Source: Flavobacteriaceae bacterium
GTDB taxonomy: Bacteria > Bacteroidota > Bacteroidia > Flavobacteriales > Flavobacteriaceae
DNA length: 64,000 nt
Direction of reading: 5' to 3'
Assembly (NCBI GenBank): GCA_018699935.1
Contig: JABISF010000034.1
Coordinates: forward strand, 1 to 64,000
Both the position numbers and the translations under genes were made by a program. The number at the start of each line of letters is the position of its first letter. Position 1 is the stretch's first letter. Positions 53,301 through 60,102 of this stretch are shown piece by piece. The notes under the pieces are model-generated. The model ran no database searches. It saw only the letters and a program-made list of their open reading frames with translations, and was not told where the DNA came from.

Positions 53301-53487
53301 CAATGCTATAATTGCCATCAAAGTCAGAAGAAACCCCTTGATTGGTTCCTTGAACTAAAACGGTAGCACCGGGTAGTGGAATACCATTTTCATCTGTAAC
53401 ATTTCCCGTAACTATCTGTGCCTGTACGACATAAATAAACAAACTCAGAAAGAAAAAGAAAATAATTTTTTTATTTTGCAGATTCAT
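50386..53487 (-). CDS. SusC/RagA family TonB-linked outer membrane protein
   Basis: [80 protein letters not shown]. Confidence 0.96.
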   Translation of the reverse strand: [1033 protein letters not shown]

Positions 53488-53907
53488 AAAGGATAAGATT
53501 TTAAGGTTAATAATTTTTAAAATAAATTAATCTTAGTTGTTTTGTTCGCTCTTAGCCCTTGATATTTTTTTTTAAAAACAATTAAAAATTTAAAATTCTT
53601 AAAAAAGAACCAAAAATTTTTAACTATATAAATTTTGTGTTTTATACTTGAATTCGTTCCCCAAAAAACGCATAACATTGAAATATAAAGAGAGGTTTTT
53701 TACTTTGCATGAGTATTGACTCCTGAAAGAAAAAAAGAATTAAAGCTGGAGCTTTAAAAATTCAAGATCATTAAATCGTTTGAAAAAAAGGATTTCTTTG
53801 ATGAAATTGTAGATACGTCTTTGAAGCGATTCTAAAAAATAGAATAGTTCTAAAATGAAATCCCATAAAATTTTGTGCTTTTTTAAAGAAAATTCTGAAT
53901 TAAACAT

Positions 53908-53936
53908 AAAAAGCCGACCTATAAAAAGTCGGCTTT
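53908..53936 (-). terminator. Rho-independent terminator after tRNA-Leu(CAA)
   Basis: aagccgac (53911-53918) pairs with gtcggctt (53928-53935), T-run on the minus strand. Confidence 0.75.
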
Positions 53937-54272
53937 GAAGTACCTTGGGTGGGAATCGAACCCACACTCCCGAAAGAACTGGATTTTGAATCCAGCGCGT
54001 CTACCAATTCCGCCACCAAGGCATTGTTTATATTTTTTGCGAATTTCGCGTAATTTTTCTTTTCCTACTCCTGATTTCCAATATTTTTCTCTCTCCCTTG
54101 CTTCAATTCTAGTTTCTATTATTTCAGAATATAATAACTCAAAAGGAGCGTATGGTTTTGTTATTCTTTCCCTACCGCTATTATGTCGTTTAATTCTTCT
54201 TGTTAAATTAGAAGTCAAACCCACATAAATATAATTTCTTTTTAAACTTGAAAGAGCATATACCCAAAACAT
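53919..54272 (-). CDS. GIY-YIG nuclease domain protein whose frame runs through tRNA-Leu into its terminator
   Basis: FWVYALSS...YIYVGLTSNLTRRIKRHNSGRE...TKPYAPFELLYSEIIETRIEAREREKYWKSG is GIY-YIG; tail CLGGGIGRRAGFKIQFFRECGFDSHPRYFKADFL is translated tRNA plus terminator. Confidence 0.85.
   Translation of the reverse strand: MFWVYALSSLKRNYIYVGLTSNLTRRIKRHNSGRERITKPYAPFELLYSEIIETRIEAREREKYWKSGVGKEKLREIRKKYKQCLGGGIGRRAGFKIQFFRECGFDSHPRYFKADFL
53941..54023 (-). tRNA. tRNA-Leu, anticodon CAA
   Basis: Reverse complement TGCCTTGGTGGCGGAATTGGTAGACGCGCTGGATTCAAAATCCAGTTCTTTCGGGAGTGTGGGTTCGATTCCCACCCAAGGTA. Confidence 0.95.
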
Positions 54273-54287
54273 TTCAAAATATCAATT

Positions 54288-54337
54288 AGCGCGCCTGCCT
54301 GTCGGCAGACAGGTCTACCAATTCCGCCACCAAGGCA
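54288..54337 (-). pseudogene. 5' partial copy of tRNA-Leu(CAA) interrupted by a 20-bp palindrome
   Basis: agcgcg (54288-54293) and tctaccaattccgccaccaaggca (54314-54337) are identical to the intact tRNA, with cctgcctgtcggcagacagg inserted between them. Confidence 0.92.
54294..54313. repeat. 20-bp imperfect palindrome CCTGCCTG-TCGG-CAGACAGG
   Basis: 8-bp arms with one G/T-type mismatch, 4-nt loop. Confidence 0.92.
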
Positions 54338-54520
54338 AAGATTAGATGGTTGTGCAAATGCCCAACCCGCTAAAACGAGCCCAAAAGTAATGATTTTTTT
54401 GGCATACTTTAAATTCAAAAAAATAAATTTTAGGTTTGCCACAAAAATTGACAAAAAACGAAATGCCCTTCCACGGTTTAAAAAAAAATTCATAAATTCC
54501 TGAATACTCATTAAAATCCC

Positions 54521-55732
54521 ATGAAAGTAATTTTTTATACTAGAGAATACCCTCCTTATGTTTACGGTGGTGCCGGTGTGCATGTTGAATATCTCGCACA
54601 AGAATTGTCCCAATTAATGGAAGTTGACGTTCGCAGTTTTGGCGATCAAAAAGAACAACATCCCCAACTCAGTGTTCAAGGCTATCCCTATGAAAATCCC
54701 ATTTTTGATGCTTCGGACAAAAAATTAAAAGGCGTCTTCCAAACCCTCAGCACCTGTATTCAGATGAATGGACAAGCGGTGGATGCAGATGTGGTGCACT
54801 GCCATACTTGGTATGCACAATTTGCCGGTATTGTTTCAAAACTTTGTTATGGCACTCCACTGGTCATCACCACCCACTCCCTCGAACCACTCCGACCTTG
54901 GAAAAGGGAACAATTGGGCAGAGGCTATGAAGCCTCCTCCTGGATTGAAAAAACAGCCATAGAAATGGCCGATGCCGTCATCGCCGTTTCCAAAGAAACC
55001 AAAGAAGATGTATTAAAATATTTTGAGGTCGATAAAGAAAAAGTAAAAGTGATTTACAACGGGATTCGGCTTGAAGAATACACTCCAACAGCTCAAACCA
55101 CTGCGTTGGAAAAATATGGAGTGGACAGCAGTAAACCCTATGTACTTTTTGTAGGGCGAATAACCCGCCAAAAAGGAATCATTTATTTGGTCAACGCCAT
55201 CCAACACATACATCCGGACACCCAGATAGTGCTTTGTGCCGGAGCCCCCGATACGCCCGAAATTGAAAAAGAAATGGAAGCTGCCGTAGCTGCCATAAAA
55301 AACACTCGCAGCAATTTGATTTGGATTGCCGAAATGTTGGACAAACCTTCCATCATACAGTTTTATTCGCATGCCGCTGTATTTTGCTGCCCCTCCATCT
55401 ACGAGCCTTTTGGTATTATCAACATCGAGGCGATGGCTTGCGAAACCGCCGTTGTCGCCAGTGCCGTTGGAGGAATCAAAGAAGTGGTTGTTCATGAAGA
55501 AACCGGAATTTTAGTACCTGTTGAACAGCATCAAGTGGCTCCTTTTGCACCCGTTGATCCGGAACAATTTTCCAAGGATTTGGCAGCTGGCATCAATCGC
55601 CTAATCGCCGATCCGGCACTTTGTAAAAAAATGGCGGAAAATGGAAGGCGCAGAGTAGAAGAACATTTTGATTGGAAAATCATTGCTCAAGAAGTGAAAA
55701 GCTTATACGAATCCCTAAAAACAAACTCATGA
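54521..55732 (+). CDS. glgM: GT4 glycosyltransferase, actinobacterial-type GlgA/GlgM (candidate maltose-1-phosphate synthase)
   Basis: TREYPPYVYGGAGVHVEYLAQEL; THSLEPLRPWKREQLGRGYEASSWIEKTAIEMADAVIAVS; VGRITRQKGI; CPSIYEPFGIINIEAMACETAVVAS; resembles mycobacterial GlgM rather than GT5 GlgA. Confidence 0.8.
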   Translation: MKVIFYTREYPPYVYGGAGVHVEYLAQELSQLMEVDVRSFGDQKEQHPQLSVQGYPYENPIFDASDKKLKGVFQTLSTCIQMNGQAVDADVVHCHTWYAQFAGIVSKLCYGTPLVITTHSLEPLRPWKREQLGRGYEASSWIEKTAIEMADAVIAVSKETKEDVLKYFEVDKEKVKVIYNGIRLEEYTPTAQTTALEKYGVDSSKPYVLFVGRITRQKGIIYLVNAIQHIHPDTQIVLCAGAPDTPEIEKEMEAAVAAIKNTRSNLIWIAEMLDKPSIIQFYSHAAVFCCPSIYEPFGIINIEAMACETAVVASAVGGIKEVVVHEETGILVPVEQHQVAPFAPVDPEQFSKDLAAGINRLIADPALCKKMAENGRRRVEEHFDWKIIAQEVKSLYESLKTNS

Positions 55733-56991
55733 TAAATAATAAAGTACTTTCCATTATCCTTGGTGGTGGTCAAGGCAGCAGACTCTATCCCCTCACCGAA
55801 TCTCGATCCAAACCTGCGGTGCCTATCGCCGGAAAATATCGTTTGGTGGATATTCCCATTTCGAACTGTATCAATTCCGACATCAAGCGAATGTTTGTAC
55901 TGACGCAGTTTAATTCTGCTTCCCTGAACAGACACATCAAAAACACTTTCCATTTTAGTTTTTTTAGTGCGGCTTTTGTAGACGTATTGGCAGCAGAGCA
56001 AACTCCCGAAAACAAAACCTGGTTTCAAGGAACGGCAGATGCCGTCCGACAAAGTATGCATCATTTTCTTTCGCACGATTTTGAATACGCCCTCATCCTT
56101 TCTGGGGATCAGCTCTACCAAATGGATTTTAACGATATGGTGGAAGCACATATCGCTCAAAAGGCCGAAATCACTATCGCCACTTTGCCCGTTGGTGAAA
56201 AGGAAGCGCCTAGCTTTGGGATTTTAAAAACCGATGAAAACAATATCATTACTTCCTTTGTTGAAAAACCAGCTGCCGCTGAACTGCCCGAGTGGGTTAC
56301 TCCCACCAGTCCAGAAATGCAAGCTCAAAAAAGAAATCACCTTGCTTCCATGGGAATCTACATCTTTAACAAAGATTTATTGGTGGAATTGATGAACGAC
56401 CCCACAACCAACGATTTCGGGAAGGAAATTATTCCGCAATCCATTCACACCCACAAAGTGCTGAGCTATCCTTTTGAAGGGTATTGGACAGATATTGGAA
56501 ATATAGATTCCTTTTTTGAAGCCAATATTGGCCTCACCGCCAAGCTTCCCGACTTTGACTTGTATTCCAAAAAAAGTGTCTATACCCGTGCACGAATACT
56601 ACCCACCTCTAAATTCTCCTCCACCCAGTTGGAACAGTCAATCGTTGCCGACGGTTGCATCATCAGTGCTGCAAAAATTGAACGTTCTGTGATCGGAATA
56701 CGCTCAAGAATTAGAAGTGAAACCACCATCATCAACACCTATATGATGGGGATTGATCGTTATGAATCTCTGGAAGAAATTCAAAATGAATCCGTGATTC
56801 CGGCAGGTATTGGAGAACGTTGTTTCATCAAAAACGTAATTATTGACAAAAACTGTCGTATTGGAAATGATGTACACATTCACGGATCAAAGGATTTAAA
56901 AGATATCGAAACGGATTTATATGTCATCAAAGACGGCATCGTGGTAATTAAGAAAAATGCAATAATACCGCACGGGTTTAGCCTAAAATAG
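55729..56991 (+). CDS. glgC: Glucose-1-phosphate adenylyltransferase
   Basis: LSIILGGGQGSRLYPLTESRSKPAVPIAGKYRLVDIPISNCINSDI; ATG at 55729 overlaps the upstream stop (ATGA). Confidence 0.96.
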   Translation: MINNKVLSIILGGGQGSRLYPLTESRSKPAVPIAGKYRLVDIPISNCINSDIKRMFVLTQFNSASLNRHIKNTFHFSFFSAAFVDVLAAEQTPENKTWFQGTADAVRQSMHHFLSHDFEYALILSGDQLYQMDFNDMVEAHIAQKAEITIATLPVGEKEAPSFGILKTDENNIITSFVEKPAAAELPEWVTPTSPEMQAQKRNHLASMGIYIFNKDLLVELMNDPTTNDFGKEIIPQSIHTHKVLSYPFEGYWTDIGNIDSFFEANIGLTAKLPDFDLYSKKSVYTRARILPTSKFSSTQLEQSIVADGCIISAAKIERSVIGIRSRIRSETTIINTYMMGIDRYESLEEIQNESVIPAGIGERCFIKNVIIDKNCRIGNDVHIHGSKDLKDIETDLYVIKDGIVVIKKNAIIPHGFSLK

Positions 56992-57088
56992 GCTTCGATA
57001 ATCTGTCGTTTACGGCTCTGTTTTGAATCTGTTTTGGTGGGGTTTTCTGTCCCCTTTGAGATGCCACAACTTTATGATAAAGAAGCTA

Positions 57089-57118
57089 TTGTCTAAAAGA
57101 AAATAATTTCTAAATTTG
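57089..57118 (+). promoter_or_regulatory. Bacteroidota-type promoter TTG-N19-TAAATTTG upstream of prs
   Basis: TTG 57089-57091; TAAATTTG 57111-57118. Confidence 0.65.
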
Positions 57119-57139
57119 CAGACCTTTATAGGCAAGCAT

Positions 57140-58072
57140 TTGGAAACTCCCGTTAAAATATTTTCCTGTACACAAAGCCATGATTTGGCGGAGGCTATTG
57201 CCAAAGAATACGGCACGCCCCTGGGCAAAATCAACTTTTCGCGCTACAGCGATGGCGAATTTCAACCCTCCTTTGAAGAAACGGTTCGAGGAGCTCGCTT
57301 GTTTATTATTGGTTCTACCCACCCATCATCGGAAAATTTGATGGAAATGTTGTTGATGTTAGATGCTGCCAAGCGTGCTTCTGCCCGACATATTACCGCC
57401 GTACTTCCCTATTTTGGATGGGCACGACAAGATCGCAAAGACAAACCCCGTGTTCCGATTGGTGCCAAACTCATTGCAAAATTATTGGAGGCTGCCGGAG
57501 CAACGCGCATTATTACGATGGATTTGCATGCCGATCAAATTCAAGGGTTTTTTGAAAAACCGGTAGATCATTTGTTTGCTTCCACCATATTTTTGCCATA
57601 CGTAAAAGAACTAAACCTATCGGACCTCACTATTGCTTCTCCTGATATGGGAGGTTCCAAAAGAGCCTATGCCTATTCAAAATTTTTGGAAAGCGATGTT
57701 GTCATTTGTTACAAGCAACGGGCAAAAGCCAATGTCATCTCGCACATGGAGTTGATTGGGGATGTGAAAGGAAAAAATGTCATCCTTGTTGATGACATGG
57801 TGGACACCGCCGGAACCTTGACCAAAGCCGCCGATATTATGATTGAACGGGGTGCCCTTTCGGTACGTGCCATTTGTACACATGCCCTTCTTTCTGGCGA
57901 TGCTTATGAAAAAATTGAAAAATCCAAATTGGAATCGCTCATCGTAACGGACTCCATTCCTCCACGAAGAGCGCACCCCAAAGTAAAAGTCTTGAGTTGT
58001 GCCCCACTCTTTGCGCAAGTGATGAATAAAGTACACTTCAACAAATCGATCAGTTCGAAATTTATTATGTAA
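57140..58072 (+). CDS. prs: Ribose-phosphate pyrophosphokinase, probable TTG start
   Basis: VKIFSCTQSHDLAEAIAKEYG...YSDGEFQPSFEE; MDLHADQIQGFFEKPVDHLFAS; NVILVDDMVDTAGTLTKAA. Confidence 0.93.
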   Translation: METPVKIFSCTQSHDLAEAIAKEYGTPLGKINFSRYSDGEFQPSFEETVRGARLFIIGSTHPSSENLMEMLLMLDAAKRASARHITAVLPYFGWARQDRKDKPRVPIGAKLIAKLLEAAGATRIITMDLHADQIQGFFEKPVDHLFASTIFLPYVKELNLSDLTIASPDMGGSKRAYAYSKFLESDVVICYKQRAKANVISHMELIGDVKGKNVILVDDMVDTAGTLTKAADIMIERGALSVRAICTHALLSGDAYEKIEKSKLESLIVTDSIPPRRAHPKVKVLSCAPLFAQVMNKVHFNKSISSKFIM

Positions 58073-58091
58073 TCAATTTAAATAAACTATA

Positions 58092-58742
58092 ATGAAATCT
58101 ATCACAATTAATGGTTCTAAAAGAGAAAGCGTAGGCAAGGTTGCTACCAAAGCCTTACGCAATGCTGGAAGAGTTCCTTGTGTGTTGTACGGTGGAGGGG
58201 AACCCCTACACTTTTCGGCGCCGGAACTTGGTTTCAGCAAACTCGTTTACACCCCCAATGCACACACGGTCGTCATCAAACTGGAAGATGGTTCCAAAAT
58301 CAACGCCATTCTTCAAGACATCCAATTTCACCCCGTGAGTGATAAAATTTTACACGTTGATTTTTATCAATTATTTGATAATAAAGAAATCTCAATGGAT
58401 ATTCCTGTGCGTCTTCAAGGAGCTGCTCCAGGAGTATTGAACAGTGGTGGGGTGTTGCGTTTAAACAAACGTAAACTTAGAGTGCGTGCACTGCCCGGCG
58501 ACCTTCCCGATGTGATTATTGCCGATATTTCAAAATTAAGACTCGGAAACAAACTTTACACCTCGGAACTTCCTGCGGAAAAATATTCCATCTTGCACCC
58601 CGACAATACAGTGGTTTGTCAAGTGAGAACTTCAAGAACCTCGGTCGCTGACACAGGGGACGATGAAGACTCAGATGACTCCAGTACAGCCGCTGAAGGA
58701 AAGGCTCCAGCAGCAGCAGCGGAAGCCAACGCGGAAAACTAG
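58092..58742 (+). CDS. rplY: 50S ribosomal protein L25/general stress protein Ctc
   Basis: [39 protein letters not shown]5 C-terminal domain; acidic/Ala-rich tail. Confidence 0.94.
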   Translation: MKSITINGSKRESVGKVATKALRNAGRVPCVLYGGGEPLHFSAPELGFSKLVYTPNAHTVVIKLEDGSKINAILQDIQFHPVSDKILHVDFYQLFDNKEISMDIPVRLQGAAPGVLNSGGVLRLNKRKLRVRALPGDLPDVIIADISKLRLGNKLYTSELPAEKYSILHPDNTVVCQVRTSRTSVADTGDDEDSDDSSTAAEGKAPAAAAEANAEN

Positions 58743-58766
58743 ACTTCTCGTTTTAATAATTTCTAA

Positions 58767-58799
58767 AGCATATCGTTTTTTAGCGGTATGCTTTTTTTA
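58767..58799 (+). terminator. Rho-independent terminator after rplY
   Basis: agcatatcg / cggtatgct stem (one wobble) followed by TTTTTTT. Confidence 0.75.
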
Positions 58800-58856
58800 T
58801 TTTTACAAATGTTTTTCTTCCAACGCTTTTTTAAAAAAAACAAACCTCCCTTGGCA

Positions 58857-59423
58857 ATGAAAAAATTTTTAATTGTAGGTCTTGGCAATATCGGTGTTGA
58901 ATATGAAAACACGCGGCACAATATTGGTTTCCAGGTTATTCACGCCATGGCAGCATTGTTTGATTTGCCGCTCGAATCCCAAAAACTCGCTTTTCGCGCT
59001 TTGTTAAAACACAAGGGAAGACAATTTGTGCTTATTCAACCCACCACATATATGAATCTCAGTGGGAAAGCGGTGCGCTATTGGGCGCTAAAAGAAAACA
59101 TCCCTTTGGAAAATATACTCATCATCACCGACGAACTCCATCTTCCTTTTGGAACTTTGCGATTGAAGCAAAAAGGGAGTGACGGGGGGCACAACGGACT
59201 GAAAGACATACAGGCACAACTGAATACACCCAATTATTGCCGCCTGAGATTTGGAATTGGTCAAGAAGAAAAACAGGGAGACCAGGTGCGTTTTGTTTTG
59301 GATGAATGGAATGAAGAAGAAAAGGCACAATTGAAAGAACGCATTCAAAAATGTTGCGAAATCATTCTTTCTTTTGGATTGCAAGGCGTCCAACCCACCA
59401 TGAATGCTTTTAACGGCAAATAG
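58857..59423 (+). CDS. pth: Peptidyl-tRNA hydrolase
   Basis: FLIVGLGNIGVEYENTRHNIGFQVI; TYMNLSGKAV; DELHLPFGTLRLKQKGSDGGHNGLKDI. Confidence 0.96.
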   Translation: MKKFLIVGLGNIGVEYENTRHNIGFQVIHAMAALFDLPLESQKLAFRALLKHKGRQFVLIQPTTYMNLSGKAVRYWALKENIPLENILIITDELHLPFGTLRLKQKGSDGGHNGLKDIQAQLNTPNYCRLRFGIGQEEKQGDQVRFVLDEWNEEEKAQLKERIQKCCEIILSFGLQGVQPTMNAFNGK

Positions 59424-59427
59424 TTCC

Positions 59428-60102
59428 TTATTTCGTCGTGAAAACAGCTACTCCCGAACTGGATTTATTTCCTACCTCGTCAACGGTAATCACTTCCCAA
59501 TAGTAGGTGGTGTCAGGATTTAAATTTACTATGACACTACTGTTTACGACCCCTGATTGTTGGAGACTTAAAGAAGTTTCAGAAGTTCCCAAATAAACCT
59601 CATAACTTGAGATGTCATTATCCAAATCACTTCCCGACCAAATAAATTCATAATTTCCGGAGGCTGGTAGGGTGACACTCGCTTCATTTTCGGGCTGCAG
59701 CAATTCTGCCGGGAAAGGAAGGTGGGTCGCTGCTACTTCGCCCTCTAAAAAAAATTGCCAAACCTCGCTTTTGGTCGTTTCCTCGGTCAAAGCTGAGGAA
59801 GAAATAATATACCACGCATAATATGAATTCGCCTCCAAAATTAAATACTGATTGGTAAAAGTGGTTGATTTACGAGATAAAGCCCCTGTGGCTGAATTTT
59901 GCACAACCAATTCGTATTGATCTGTATGGAGTGATTCCAACCATTCAAATTCAACCTGCCGCTGGTTTTCATCAATTCGATCGGCCGTTGTACAGGCATT
60001 CAAATTTGCAGGAGCCACCAATTGAACCGCCTCTGGAACCGGAATCGGATCCGGCTTGCAGCCGAGAAGTACGAATAGTATTAAAATCAGTGTGCTTCTC
60101 AT
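59428..60102 (-). CDS. Fibronectin type III-like lipoprotein
   Basis: Lipobox VLLGCKPD; C-terminal DTTYYWEVITVDEVGNKSSSGVAVFTT FN3-type repeat; ATGA overlap with the upstream protease gene. Confidence 0.78.
   Translation of the reverse strand: MRSTLILILFVLLGCKPDPIPVPEAVQLVAPANLNACTTADRIDENQRQVEFEWLESLHTDQYELVVQNSATGALSRKSTTFTNQYLILEANSYYAWYIISSSALTEETTKSEVWQFFLEGEVAATHLPFPAELLQPENEASVTLPASGNYEFIWSGSDLDNDISSYEVYLGTSETSLSLQQSGVVNSSVIVNLNPDTTYYWEVITVDEVGNKSSSGVAVFTTK

Noticed and set aside
53740-53967. 75-aa minus ORF overlapping tRNA-Leu
   Set aside because: Starts inside the tRNA; no homology signal; low complexity.
54242-54613. 123-aa minus ORF spanning the partial tRNA (contains CLGGGIGRPVCRQAGALID)
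   Set aside because: Frame is translated partial tRNA plus palindrome; overlaps the glgM start; no protein-family features.
55013-56160. 160-aa and 157-aa minus ORFs opposite glgM/glgC
   Set aside because: Shadow ORFs in highly conserved sense genes.
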